A stretch of DNA of 64,000 nt from Candidatus Glomeribacter gigasporarum BEG34. Its GTDB lineage: Bacteria; Pseudomonadota; Gammaproteobacteria; Burkholderiales; Burkholderiaceae. The DNA lies in contig NZ_CAFB01000037.1 of NCBI RefSeq assembly GCF_000227585.1, positions 1 through 64,000 on the forward strand, given 5' to 3'. Shown here one piece after another: positions 1 to 8,481 of this stretch. Every line of letters begins with the position of its first letter. Positions within the stretch are counted from its first letter, which is position 1. The notes beneath the pieces were generated by a model, which did not search any database, was not told the DNA's origin, and worked only from the letters and a program-made list of their open reading frames with translations. Both the position numbers and the translations under genes were made by a program.

Positions 1-37
1 AGGAGAGCCGAGTGACACCCGTGAGCGCGCCTTTCAT
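1..37 (-). CDS. Probable virB10 start, truncated by the window edge
   Basis: An ATG at 37-35 opens a frame running off the window with 12 codons visible (begins MKGALTG). It lies 15 nt downstream of the VirB9-like stop on the same strand, exactly where virB10 follows virB9 in P-type type IV secretion operons. The visible part is too short for homology; the assignment rests on position. No strong ribosome binding site is seen. Confidence 0.35.
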   Translation of the reverse strand, partial: MKGALTGVTRLS

Positions 38-52
38 CTGAACGCCTGTCAC

Positions 53-967
53 TTAATGCCCTCGCGACCACGGCCATTGAAAAGCGCGTTCATTCTTTGT
101 CCAGCGGATGCTCACTTTCTGTTCTTCTCCGCCCGTCCCCACGACAAGAACGGCGCGCTCGAATAATTTGTCCACTTCATACAAGGTCGGCGTCTTGACC
201 CGGTAATTGGCAATCTGGGGCCGATTGTCCGGCCCCAGTAAAAACAGTACCGGCGCCTCGCCGGTTTTCACCGCCTCAGGCAGTTGGATATAGACTTTCT
301 CGCCATTGTTATAGACGCGCACCGGCTTGAAGTGCACCTTGGCATCGCCGCTGATCGCATAGGAAAAATCAAGTTTTTCAATGGAGCCGGCGGATAATGT
401 GGCCGCGACCAGACGTTCCCGCGCGCGTTGACGCTCGGCTTCGATGCTGGCCGACTCGTCCCATTGCTGCGCGACATCTTCCGGATAGTACCAGCCGATG
501 GCATGCAGATAACTTTTCTTGTTTGGACTGGAATAGAGGGCGATTTGATACGTGCGCCGGTCGGTCGTAATAATCAGATTGGTGTCGATATTCACATCTG
601 TCGGCTTGACAATGATGTGCGTGACCGCCTGCGCGCCGGTTCCTGAGACCTGTTTGCTCATCAGCCAGCGCACGGTATCGCCCGCAACCGGTTTTCCAGT
701 CAGCCGCTCGCCGGGTTCGAGCTGAATATCGCAGGCGCGCAGCAGCGTACAGATCAGTTTTGGCATTGTTTGACCATAGGGATACAGAATACGTCCGTCG
801 TCCGACAAGATCGGCTTTGCAATCCCATTCTGCCGCCATGCTTCGGCCTGTGCGGCAACTGCATCCCGCTGCGTCAAAAACCGCTGACGATCTGCCCGCG
901 CGGGCGCGCTTGCTACAAGCCAAATCCAGATCGCCATGCGCAAAAGTTGAGTCCAACGCTGCATCAC
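53..967 (-). CDS. virB9: VirB9-like outer-membrane core protein of a type IV secretion system
   Basis: A 304-residue protein with an N-terminal hydrophobic signal peptide (about residues 8-24, ending in APARA) and mostly beta-rich sequence, the usual length and form of VirB9/TrbG/CagX. In the family it is periplasmic and, with VirB7 and VirB10, builds the outer-membrane core ring of the secretion channel. The C-terminal third, with LFLLGPDN and ending in RWTKNERAFQWPW, resembles the domain that docks VirB7 and VirB10. The start overlaps the end of the VirB8-like gene with no gap, showing translational coupling, and the operon order virB8-virB9-(virB10) supports the call. No virB7 lipoprotein gene is visible between virB6 and virB8, so this system either lacks it or carries it elsewhere. 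Confidence 0.85.
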   Translation of the reverse strand: MMQRWTQLLRMAIWIWLVASAPARADRQRFLTQRDAVAAQAEAWRQNGIAKPILSDDGRILYPYGQTMPKLICTLLRACDIQLEPGERLTGKPVAGDTVRWLMSKQVSGTGAQAVTHIIVKPTDVNIDTNLIITTDRRTYQIALYSSPNKKSYLHAIGWYYPEDVAQQWDESASIEAERQRARERLVAATLSAGSIEKLDFSYAISGDAKVHFKPVRVYNNGEKVYIQLPEAVKTGEAPVLFLLGPDNRPQIANYRVKTPTLYEVDKLFERAVLVVGTGGEEQKVSIRWTKNERAFQWPWSRGH

Positions 968-1717
968 TCAGTCCAGAACCTTCGACCAGCTAAATTGCGT
1001 AATAAAAAACCCCGCGCCGTTGGCGCGAATGGCCTCATCGGTAGAAAGCGGTGCGATGCGATAGCTGAGCAGTCCCTTCCAGCGCTCTGTGCGTATTACA
1101 TCGCCATTCGGCAAATGCAGGGTTTCAGTCCACTCCACCTGGTAACTGCGTTTTGAGATGGGCAATGCCAGCGTGACATGCGCGTCAATCGTGCGCTGCG
1201 CCGCCGTTGCAAAAGGTTTGCGCTGATATACAAAGCGATCCAGCGCGCGTTTCGCGGCGCTTTCGCTCTGCACCCGCGCGTAGACCCAGTGCATAAAACG
1301 TTTCTGCGCCTCCGAATCCGCGACAATCAGGCGCGCATATTCAACCCAGCGGATCATTTGTTCGCGTATGACGCGCGCGTCATCCATCGGATGCGCCCGG
1401 TTCGCGGTTCCAACCGAAATCACCGCGCCCAGTTTGTCCACTGCAATCACATAGGGCACGAATTTGCTTGACATCATGTAATAGCCATTGAACGCGACCG
1501 ATACTGCGAGAATCGCCGCCGTGATTTGCCAGGCCAGTTGCCAGTTGCGCGTTGCAATCGACAGATTCATATAGCGGTCGTCCTGCGCTCCGCTATGGGC
1601 GCGCAAGAAAGGAGAGCGCGGGATTTTCCGGCGCGGCGTCTGACTTGCCATATCTGGCGGCGCCGCCTTTTTGCGCGCGGAAAAACGGGACGCTATCCAC
1701 TTCTGCAAACTGAACAT
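968..1717 (-). CDS. virB8: VirB8-like inner-membrane assembly factor
   Basis: A 249-residue protein with a basic cytoplasmic N-terminus, one transmembrane helix (about residues 60-82, WQLAWQITAAILAVSVAF) and a periplasmic NTF2-like domain ending with the typical region RTERWKGLLSYRI. VirB8 is a bitopic protein that nucleates assembly of the type IV secretion complex and contacts VirB9 and VirB10. Length and topology match the family. The gene is packed between virB6 and virB9 with no intergenic bases on either side, consistent with one transcript read from virB11 toward lower coordinates. Confidence 0.88.
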   Translation of the reverse strand: MFSLQKWIASRFSARKKAAPPDMASQTPRRKIPRSPFLRAHSGAQDDRYMNLSIATRNWQLAWQITAAILAVSVAFNGYYMMSSKFVPYVIAVDKLGAVISVGTANRAHPMDDARVIREQMIRWVEYARLIVADSEAQKRFMHWVYARVQSESAAKRALDRFVYQRKPFATAAQRTIDAHVTLALPISKRSYQVEWTETLHLPNGDVIRTERWKGLLSYRIAPLSTDEAIRANGAGFFITQFSWSKVLD

Positions 1718-2899
1718 TTAAGAATCTCTGGGCGGCGCCGGATGCGGTTTGGATCCTAAAGTCCGATGCGGCAACCCTAAACTGTCCAGATGCGTTCCAG
1801 TCCGGGCGCCTATCTGTGCCTCATCCTGTGCGCGATACAGTTCAGGCCGATGTTTTAAATGCCGCTCCACATTGACTGCCTGTGTCAATTCATGCTCTGA
1901 AGAGGCCGTAGAGGCATATCTGCGATAGAGCGCTTTAACGCCTGCAATGGCAGCGGACCCGCTGGCCAGCGCAACGGCCGCTCCTGTTCTGAGCGCCGCG
2001 CGCGGAACGCCTTCTCCGAAGAGGCTCGACGTGTCAAGCAGCATGGCGCGCACCATCGCAGGGACTTGGGTCGTCAGATAGGCATACACCAGCGCGCTGC
2101 CCGCAACGGCCAGACAACTGTGAATCAGATGATTGGGGTCCAGTTTGAGCCCGTCGAACAAGGTCTGGCCCGCACCAATCACCAGATACAGAATCATCAG
2201 CTTAAGGCCCACTAAAAGGGCATAGCGCATATAGGTCGCCGCAATATCTTCTGTCCAGCGCGCGCCGCCAAAGCCGAGCAGAATCACGCCCGCGCCGATG
2301 CACAGATACGATTCAATCTGCGTGACCAGTAATTGCGCCGCAATCAGCAGAAAGGCAAGAAAGATCAGCACCGCGAGCAGGACCACGGGTAAAACGACCG
2401 CAATGGCATCGAGCACGCCTAATTCGCGCATCGCCTGAAAAGCGCCGAGCGCCAGCTCATAACCTTCATTGACCACGCCATCCGGCGTGGTGGTTGCGGG
2501 CACCGCGCCCGCGGCGGCGCCAATTCTCCGAAAAGAATCGATGATGTCCGGAATCCAGACGCCCGCCATTTTGAGCAGGCCAAAAAAGAATCCCAGCGTG
2601 ATGATCTTGCGCACCAGAACGCCGAAGAATTCCAGGAGGTCATTTTGGTCAAGGATAAGCGTGAGTGCCGTCCATCCGAAATCAATCGCCGCCAATCCCC
2701 AAAATAAGCGCTGCGCGTAGATACTGATGATGGCGTACCAGCTCTGCTGCAAAACCCCAAACCGGGTATTCACTGCATTCAGGAACGAAAACCGGTCTTG
2801 CGCGCACGCGACCAGCGGCGCGCTGATGAAGATCAGCAAAACCGCAGCGCGGCGCGCCAGCCGCGCTGCACCATCCAGCGGGTGCATGTGCTCATTCAT
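1718..2899 (-). CDS. virB6: VirB6/TrbL-like polytopic channel protein
   Basis: I start this 393-residue protein at 2899 (MNEHMHPLDG), giving an 8-nt overlap with the end of virB5; a longer upstream frame exists but would overlap virB5 by about 200 nt. An N-terminal signal-like helix (AVLLIFISAPLVACA) is followed by several long hydrophobic helices, among them ITLGFFFGLLKMAGVW, AIAVVLPVVLLAVLIFLAFLLIAAQ (split by polar residues in places) and LLVGLKLMILYLVIGAG. VirB6 family proteins are polytopic inner-membrane components thought to form part of the translocation channel. The C-terminal 70 residues are polar and basic. Position between virB5 and virB8 fits the canonical operon. VirB6 proteins diverge strongly, so the call leans on topology and neighbours. 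Confidence 0.82.
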   Translation of the reverse strand: MNEHMHPLDGAARLARRAAVLLIFISAPLVACAQDRFSFLNAVNTRFGVLQQSWYAIISIYAQRLFWGLAAIDFGWTALTLILDQNDLLEFFGVLVRKIITLGFFFGLLKMAGVWIPDIIDSFRRIGAAAGAVPATTTPDGVVNEGYELALGAFQAMRELGVLDAIAVVLPVVLLAVLIFLAFLLIAAQLLVTQIESYLCIGAGVILLGFGGARWTEDIAATYMRYALLVGLKLMILYLVIGAGQTLFDGLKLDPNHLIHSCLAVAGSALVYAYLTTQVPAMVRAMLLDTSSLFGEGVPRAALRTGAAVALASGSAAIAGVKALYRRYASTASSEHELTQAVNVERHLKHRPELYRAQDEAQIGARTGTHLDSLGLPHRTLGSKPHPAPPRDS

Positions 2900-3755
2900 A
2901 CATCGCGGAGCGCGTCTTTGCAGAATGCAATGGCAGCACGCGCGGACTGTGTATTGCGCCGAATATCCGTTCGGCACCGTGATGTTGCGCGTCGGAGGCA
3001 TCCTGCTGCGCGGCGATAAAGTGCGCGTGCGCCTGCAATTGCGCCATTTGGAGTTGCCGCAACTGCTGCATCTGACCGAGCAATGCCACGCCGATCTCAT
3101 TCCCCGCCTGGAGCGCCTGCATTTGCCCTTGCGCCGTTTGCGAGCGTGTCTGCAAACGTTGGATTAATTGCGCTTCATTGCCGAAATGCTGTGCCTGAGC
3201 GCCCGTTACTGTGAGCGCGCGTTCAAGCGCGTTCAATGTATTGTTCGAGCTGTTCTGATAGGCATGCTTGAAGTCGAACGCTGAGCCGTAGCCTGGATGC
3301 AGATCCCGAAATATCCGGCGGGTATTGCGGGCGGTCATTTCAAGTTTGCGTCCCGCCTTGATCAGCGTGTGTAAATCCTTGAACGCGGCTGACATATCAT
3401 GGTCGCGCCATAATTGTTGCGCGGCTTCGGAAAGGAGCGTATCCGGCGTGATTCGCATCAGGTTGCGCAGCATCAGCTGGTATTGGTTGATTTGCGCCAG
3501 CGTCTGCTCGGCCTGTTCGGCATAGGAGGCCACTAATTCAATATTGTTCAGAATCTGAGTCGGCTCAGTCGCAAAAATGCTCGCGCGGCCCGCCCGTAAT
3601 GCGAGCAGCGCGAACAGAACGAATACGGATTTAGAGCATTTTTCAGTGATTTTCCCTGTGTCGCTTCGCGCTCGCCGTATTGTGCATACTGTCTTCGCGC
3701 TCGCTCCTTGGGCAAATCGACTGAAAAATGCTCTAAGAAAGGATGAAGAGCGCAT
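2892..3755 (-). CDS. virB5: VirB5-like pilus-tip protein carrying an in-frame palindromic insert
   Basis: A 287-residue protein, mostly alpha-helical and Gln/Ala rich in its C-terminal half, as expected for VirB5/TraC minor pilus subunits that are exported to the periplasm and placed at the pilus tip. Residues 8-41 are encoded by the 104-bp palindromic element at 3632-3735. If the element is removed leaving one TA, the start becomes MRSSSFLKSVFVLFALLALR followed by AGRASIFA, an ordinary signal peptide. The insert therefore adds exactly 34 codons inside the n-region of the signal sequence without breaking the frame. No strong Shine-Dalgarno precedes the ATG at 3755. Translation could also start inside the element, but no ATG in this frame lies there. 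Whether the extended signal still works is unknown. Confidence 0.8.
   Translation of the reverse strand: MRSSSFLRAFFSRFAQGASAKTVCTIRRARSDTGKITEKCSKSVFVLFALLALRAGRASIFATEPTQILNNIELVASYAEQAEQTLAQINQYQLMLRNLMRITPDTLLSEAAQQLWRDHDMSAAFKDLHTLIKAGRKLEMTARNTRRIFRDLHPGYGSAFDFKHAYQNSSNNTLNALERALTVTGAQAQHFGNEAQLIQRLQTRSQTAQGQMQALQAGNEIGVALLGQMQQLRQLQMAQLQAHAHFIAAQQDASDAQHHGAERIFGAIHSPRVLPLHSAKTRSAMYE
3632..3735. repeat. Type A palindromic element, 104 bp, inside virB5
   Basis: Perfect 15-bp terminal inverted repeats TAGAGCATTTTTCAG / CTGAAAAATGCTCTA enclose a partly self-complementary core (CGCTTCGCGCTCGCC ... GTCTTCGCGCTCGCTC). The outermost TA on both sides behaves as a duplicated target. Net insertion is 102 bp, or 34 codons, and is read through by virB5. 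Confidence 0.95.
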
Positions 3756-3825
3756 ATGACCCAGTCTATTTTGATGCTGCGCGTTGTGCGACTAGGCCAT
3801 TCGATCAATTTTTTTGGAGCCTTTT

Positions 3826-6405
3826 TCAGCGGCTTGCACTGTGCCGCTCCAGCGCCTCAATCCATTCCGTCAAACGACCTTTGCCCCATTCTTTATGCTG
3901 ATTGCAATGCCTGAGCCACTCCACCGTCCAGCGCGGGCCGTGGCTTTGCATCAACCGCCGCGCCTGCGCGATATCGTCTTTGCCCGATGCGCCTGTGAAC
4001 GCCAGACACAGCGGCCCAAGGCCGAGCTGATATTTGCGGCGTCCGAGCGGCGATAAATAGTAATAGTCCCGCTTTTTCACCATATGCCCGATCAAATCAA
4101 TCTGGCGCGGATTCAGGCCCAGCGCGCGATAATGTTCAGCGCATTCTTCGTTGCCATTGACTTCAGGATTGGCGAGCAGAATCTTGGTCGGACAGCTTTC
4201 ATACAGCACATCCCGTAACGCGCTTGTCCCGACGTCGGAAATCGACTGAGTCGCAAATACCACTGCGCAGTTGGCCTTACGCAGCGTTTTGAGCCAGGCG
4301 CGGATTTTTTCCTGAAAAAGCGGATGCCTGAGCATTAACCAGGCTTCATCGAGCACCAATAGCGTCGGCGCGCCGTCCAGATTGCGTTCGATGCAATGAA
4401 ACAGATACAGTAGCACTGGGGTTGCGTATTTTTCGCCCATCTCCATCAGATGTTCCATCTCGAAAATGAGATATGGAGCGTCGAGCGCGCATCGATCATC
4501 AGTATCATCCAGGATGGGATTGCCGCCCGCGAGCGTATAAGACTCCAGCGCCTGCCGCAGCGCGATATCCTGCACTTGCTGGACGAATTCGGTCATCGAG
4601 CGGCGATCTGCATCGCCTTCGCCCAATACGCGCAATGCGCGCCGCACGATATTCCGGTGCGCGGGCAGCGCCTTGAATCCCTGTAAGCTCAGCAAGGTCT
4701 CAAGATACTCTTCCGCCCACAAAGACTCCATCGGTTGGTCGACATGCCGCAGCGGACAAAAGCCCATCCCTGCGCCATCGATATTGCCGATGTCGTAATA
4801 CGCGCCGCCCAGTGCATGACACAGCGCAAAGGACGAATAACCTTTGTCAAATTTGCAGATTCTGGCGCGCGGGTAACGCAGAAACGAGGCTTCAATCAAT
4901 GCGAGATGGGTCGATTTTCCAGCGCCGGTCGGGCCCATCATTAAAGTATGTCCCACGTCGTCAGCATGCAGATTGAAGCGAAACGGGGTATGGCCGCTGG
5001 TTTTCGCAAGCAGCAACGGCGGGCTGTTGGGCGGATAAAAAGGGCATGGATTAGATGCCAGCCCCGGCCAAACCGCCGTGGTCGGCAGCAGATGCGCCAG
5101 ATTCAGCGTATGCAGAATCGGCCGGCGCACATTCTCGTAACCGTGTCCGGGCAATGTGCCCAAAAAGGCTTCCACCGCGTTTACATCTTCGATCCGCGCG
5201 GCAAAACCCAGCGCGCGGATCGCTGCGATCACATCTTCGACGTTCTGTTTCAGGCGCGTCTCATCTTCGTCCATCAATACGATCACGCTGGTGTAATGAC
5301 CATAGCGCACCAGGCCGGCGCCGGCTTCGGACATCGCGGTCTGCGCATCGGCTTCCATTGCCAGCGCATCCTGATCCAGCGGGCCGCGCGCTGTGCTCAG
5401 CAGCTGGTCGTGGAGACCACGCACTTTCTGGCGCCATTTTTTGCGCAATTTAGCCAGCGCGCTTTTGCCTTCTTCCGCGTCCATAAAGACAAAGCGCGTA
5501 CTCCAGCGGTACGCAAGCGGCCATTCGTTCAACGCCGCGAGCATCGCTGGCGCGCTCGCCGCTGGAAAGCCTTCAATCGCGATTGGCCGGATGTGCTTGC
5601 GCCCGACTCGCGGCGTATTGCCGCCCACAAAGTCCTGGCTGCCAATCAATGTGTCGTAAAACACGCCCGCCGCGGGTTTGACGATGGATTGCACAATGCC
5701 TGTGGCGCAGTAGTGCAGATAGCTTGCCAGATGGTCAACGACAACGGCTGAGCCGTCGGCAGGATGGACCGTTGACTGCTCGCCCATGCGCGTAAATCCG
5801 TCGAAAAGGGCGCTCAACTGCACCGCGCACTGGCTGAGCTGATCTTTGAAGCGGGCGATGATTTGATCTTGCAGCGCGGCAGCGCGCGTCTCTAATTCTG
5901 CGCTTTTGTCAAACATTAAGGCGTTGGCTTGACTGTGCACCTGCAACGGCGGCAGATACGTCAGAATCAGGGCATAGCGGCTCTCAAAATGCGCGCCTTC
6001 CTGGCTGTATTGGCGCGTGCGCTCCTGGTCCATCAGACTTGCAATGGTCGATGAAAATCCGCTCTGCTCAGGCGCATCCAGTACAGGGATGCGGTTGGCG
6101 TCGATATGCAGCATCCAGCCCGAACCGAACTGACGCAGAATATCGTTGAGCCGCGCTGCTATCGCTTCCAGTTCGCCATGACTGGCCGATTCGGTATCTG
6201 TGCCGCGATAGAAAAAACCGGCGATCAGCTCGCCACCTTTGCCAAGCAGAATGCCCGGCTCGATTGGTCTTGCATAGCGCAACAGGTCAGCCAAGCCTTG
6301 CGCTTCATCGCGATATTCCTTGCGCATGCCAAAACGGCCCGCCGCAAGCGCATATCCAACCGCGCCGCCGATCCCCAGCATCAGCGTGAACCAGAAGCCC
6401 TGCAT
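3826..6405 (-). CDS. virB4: VirB4 ATPase of the type IV secretion system
   Basis: An 859-residue ATPase of the VirB4/TrbE/CagE family, the most conserved type IV secretion component; it sits at the cytoplasmic base and powers pilus biogenesis and substrate transfer. An N-terminal hydrophobic stretch (about residues 3-20) could anchor it. The Walker A motif GPTGAGKST lies near residue 490, the Walker B motif LLVLDEAW near residue 680, and a conserved VVFATQSISDV segment follows. Length is close to the family norm of about 800-850. The start at 6405 lies 2 nt beyond the VirB3 stop. The frame is intact with no motif missing, so the ATPase core looks functional. Confidence 0.95.
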   Translation of the reverse strand: MQGFWFTLMLGIGGAVGYALAAGRFGMRKEYRDEAQGLADLLRYARPIEPGILLGKGGELIAGFFYRGTDTESASHGELEAIAARLNDILRQFGSGWMLHIDANRIPVLDAPEQSGFSSTIASLMDQERTRQYSQEGAHFESRYALILTYLPPLQVHSQANALMFDKSAELETRAAALQDQIIARFKDQLSQCAVQLSALFDGFTRMGEQSTVHPADGSAVVVDHLASYLHYCATGIVQSIVKPAAGVFYDTLIGSQDFVGGNTPRVGRKHIRPIAIEGFPAASAPAMLAALNEWPLAYRWSTRFVFMDAEEGKSALAKLRKKWRQKVRGLHDQLLSTARGPLDQDALAMEADAQTAMSEAGAGLVRYGHYTSVIVLMDEDETRLKQNVEDVIAAIRALGFAARIEDVNAVEAFLGTLPGHGYENVRRPILHTLNLAHLLPTTAVWPGLASNPCPFYPPNSPPLLLAKTSGHTPFRFNLHADDVGHTLMMGPTGAGKSTHLALIEASFLRYPRARICKFDKGYSSFALCHALGGAYYDIGNIDGAGMGFCPLRHVDQPMESLWAEEYLETLLSLQGFKALPAHRNIVRRALRVLGEGDADRRSMTEFVQQVQDIALRQALESYTLAGGNPILDDTDDRCALDAPYLIFEMEHLMEMGEKYATPVLLYLFHCIERNLDGAPTLLVLDEAWLMLRHPLFQEKIRAWLKTLRKANCAVVFATQSISDVGTSALRDVLYESCPTKILLANPEVNGNEECAEHYRALGLNPRQIDLIGHMVKKRDYYYLSPLGRRKYQLGLGPLCLAFTGASGKDDIAQARRLMQSHGPRWTVEWLRHCNQHKEWGKGRLTEWIEALERHSASR

Positions 6406-6407
6406 TT

Positions 6408-6746
6408 TTACTTGAAGTCTCTATAAACGGGGCCCGGCGCATTCAACCGGCCGCGCGCCGGATAAAATGCCCGATAGCTCCGGTGACGCCGCAATATTTG
6501 CCACATCTGCGGATCTGCTTTTGTCATCGCGCGCGTCATCGCCAGCCACCCCATCCATAGGACGACACCAACGGGCACGCCAATCCATACGCGATAGCGC
6601 AGTGAAATAAAAAAAGCGCAGTAGAAACAAAAGAACAATCCAGCCAAAACGGGCGTGCGCTCACCGCCCATAAACGTCAGAGGCCGCACGCCTGAGGCAT
6701 GAATGGGAACCGGGGTGAATGGATTGTGTGGATTCTGCTCGCTCAT
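6408..6746 (-). CDS. virB3: VirB3-like membrane protein
   Basis: A 112-residue protein of the VirB3/TrbD type. It has a short N-terminal segment, two adjacent hydrophobic segments (PVLAGLFFCFYCAFFISL and VGVVLWMGWLAMTRAM) and a basic C-terminus. VirB3 is a small inner-membrane protein that works with VirB4 and is sometimes fused to it; here it directly precedes virB4 with a 2-nt gap. A half-copy of the type A repeat begins 7 bases upstream of the start codon and occupies the place where the ribosome binding site should be, so its initiation may depend on coupling or on sequence inside the repeat. Confidence 0.85.
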   Translation of the reverse strand: MSEQNPHNPFTPVPIHASGVRPLTFMGGERTPVLAGLFFCFYCAFFISLRYRVWIGVPVGVVLWMGWLAMTRAMTKADPQMWQILRRHRSYRAFYPARGRLNAPGPVYRDFK

Positions 6747-6753
6747 CGCTGCT

Positions 6754-6790
6754 TAGAGCATTTTTCAGTGATTTTCCCTGTGTCGCTTCT
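6754..6790. repeat. Half-copy of the type A element between virB2 and virB3
   Basis: Thirty-six bases match the left half of the full element (TAGAGCATTTTTCAG then TGATTTTCCCTGTGTCGCTTC); the right half is missing. It fills the gap between the virB3 start and the virB2 stop and looks like a decayed insertion. Confidence 0.85.
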
Positions 6791-6795
6791 GCGTT

Positions 6796-7179
6796 CTAGA
6801 CTGTGCACGCGACTGCGTTCGTCTTTTCGGCAATCCAGCCGAGGAAGGTCACGCCGCCCACCGACAAACAGGTTCCCATCGTGATATTGACGGTTTTTTT
6901 TAAAATGCCGGTGAGTTCTTCGCCAAACATAAAACTCGCGCCCGCAACGCCGAAGGCAATCGTGCCGACCGCGATCGGCGTCGGGCCTTGAAACCAGTGC
7001 GCGATATTGCATAACACGGATTCCCAAGGCGCATTCCCTCCACCGCCTGGGGAGGCATCGTCCGCTTTTTGCGCAATCGTCAATCCGGCATAAAGGCTGA
7101 ATATCAGGACGCTCCACATTCTCGCCCATAAGCGATGAACGGCATGGCGCGCTGCATTGAAGTGTGACGGGATAGGCAT
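6796..7179 (-). CDS. virB2: VirB2-like major pilin
   Basis: I choose the ATG at 7179 (MPIPSHFN) because GGAG lies about 9 nt upstream; this gives 127 residues. The product has a long signal region, a Gly/Pro-rich linker (DDASPGGGG) and two hydrophobic helices (IAVGTIAFGVAGASFMFG and MGTCLSVGGVTFLGWIA) separated by a short basic loop, the standard layout of VirB2/TrbC prepilins that polymerise into the T-pilus. The gene sits between virB11 and virB3. Its 3' end abuts a broken palindromic repeat, so the last residues (AVACTV) may be altered from the ancestral C-terminus. Confidence 0.8.
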   Translation of the reverse strand: MPIPSHFNAARHAVHRLWARMWSVLIFSLYAGLTIAQKADDASPGGGGNAPWESVLCNIAHWFQGPTPIAVGTIAFGVAGASFMFGEELTGILKKTVNITMGTCLSVGGVTFLGWIAEKTNAVACTV

Positions 7180-7198
7180 GGTTTTTCTCCACAAGAAT

Positions 7199-7273
7199 TA
7201 GAGCATTTTTCAGCGGCTTGCACTGTGTCACTTCGCGCTCGCGAAAGTAGCAATCTCACTGAGAAATGCTCTA
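7199..7273. repeat. Type A palindromic element, 75-bp short form, virB11-virB2 gap
   Basis: Termini TAGAGCATTTTTCAG and CTGAGAAATGCTCTA (one mismatch) enclose a shortened core. The short form gives a 73-bp net insertion, not a multiple of three, and this copy is intergenic, 19 bp upstream of the virB2 start. Confidence 0.93.
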
Positions 7274-7295
7274 GGTTGAATGAATAAGAAAACAA

Positions 7296-8384
7296 TTAAA
7301 TCTGTCGAACCACATACTTCTGGCGCGTTTCGTCGTACCGCTCGACCAGCGCCACCTGCTTTACTTTTCTGCCTGCTGCAATGGACGCTTCCTTCTCGAT
7401 AAAAATGCATAAATCAATCGAGTGCGCAATGACATGCGGATTTGCAGTGATGCCCGCGTTTTCATCAATCAGTTGCTGCATGCGCACCAGTCCATGCTCG
7501 CAATCGTTTGCGTGAATTGTCGCCAGCCCGCCCGGATGGCCGGTATTCCACATCTTCAGCAACGCCAGCGCGGCGCCATCGCGCACTTCTCCAACAATGA
7601 TCCGGTCTGGACGCAGGCGCATCGTTGCTCTGAGCAGCGCGGCGATATCGCGTCGAGCGTCGCCCGGATAGGCGCGCAGCGCGACGGCATTCTCCGCCGC
7701 GCATTGAATCTCGCCCGTGTCTTCGATCAAGATGATGCGATGCTCAGGCGTGAGCTGGCAGATCGCATGCAAAATGGCGTTGACCAGCGTGGTTTTGCCC
7801 GAACCCGTTGAGCCAATCACCAGAATATTTTTGCGCTGTTGAACCGCGAGCCGGATCACATCGCGATGCGATTTGCCGCGTACCGAATCGGCGAAACTGG
7901 GCGATGCACAATGGTGTTGATTGAGCCGGTCGTCAAAACAGCTCAGAATGCCTTGCTGCTCATAATCTTCCAGCGTGAACACTAGCGCCGCTCTTTTCCG
8001 GATTGAAAAAACAGGCTGCACAACCACTGGCGGAATCAGACCTTCAAAACGGCTGCCATCGAGCGGCAACTCTCCTTCCAGAATCGGTTTTTCACGGGTC
8101 AGTTCCGTATCCAGCATGGCGGCAAGATCGCCAAGCAGTTTCTCGGCCTGCGCGCGCGGCATTCGATATCCCGTGTCTTTCATTCCAATACCCAGTTGAT
8201 CGATCCAGATGCGCCCGTCCGGATTGAGCATTAACTCGATCACATCCGGCGTATCGAGCAATTGTAGACAAAGGGGTCCGAAATCGCGCCGCAACCCTTC
8301 CAGTTTGCGCTGCTGCGCGCGTTGCTGCAGCGTCGAGGGCGGCAGGGCGGCGCTATCCGGATTCGGGGGGCAGACAGTCTCCAT
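7296..8384 (-). CDS. virB11: VirB11 traffic ATPase
   Basis: A 362-residue hexameric ATPase of the VirB11/GspE superfamily. Visible motifs are Walker A GSTGSGKTT near residue 190, the Asp box segment HRIILIEDTGEIQ, the Walker B region RPDRIIVGEVRDGAALALL and the His box GGLATIHAND. VirB11 switches the type IV secretion machine between pilus assembly and substrate transfer together with VirB4 and VirD4. Here it is the first gene of the operon (reading on the minus strand), an unusual place since virB11 is last in the Agrobacterium order. No virD4 coupling protein is in the window. A 97-bp gap separates its start from the divergent plus-strand gene and must hold promoters for both. Confidence 0.93.
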   Translation of the reverse strand: METVCPPNPDSAALPPSTLQQRAQQRKLEGLRRDFGPLCLQLLDTPDVIELMLNPDGRIWIDQLGIGMKDTGYRMPRAQAEKLLGDLAAMLDTELTREKPILEGELPLDGSRFEGLIPPVVVQPVFSIRKRAALVFTLEDYEQQGILSCFDDRLNQHHCASPSFADSVRGKSHRDVIRLAVQQRKNILVIGSTGSGKTTLVNAILHAICQLTPEHRIILIEDTGEIQCAAENAVALRAYPGDARRDIAALLRATMRLRPDRIIVGEVRDGAALALLKMWNTGHPGGLATIHANDCEHGLVRMQQLIDENAGITANPHVIAHSIDLCIFIEKEASIAAGRKVKQVALVERYDETRQKYVVRQI

Positions 8385-8481
8385 CAGAACCGTGGCCCGG
8401 AGTCATGGTATTGCGGCAGAGTAGTTTTTTGCGGGCTGCCGCGTCCAGTCGGCCATTTGGGGGATTGCGCGCTTTTCGCGG

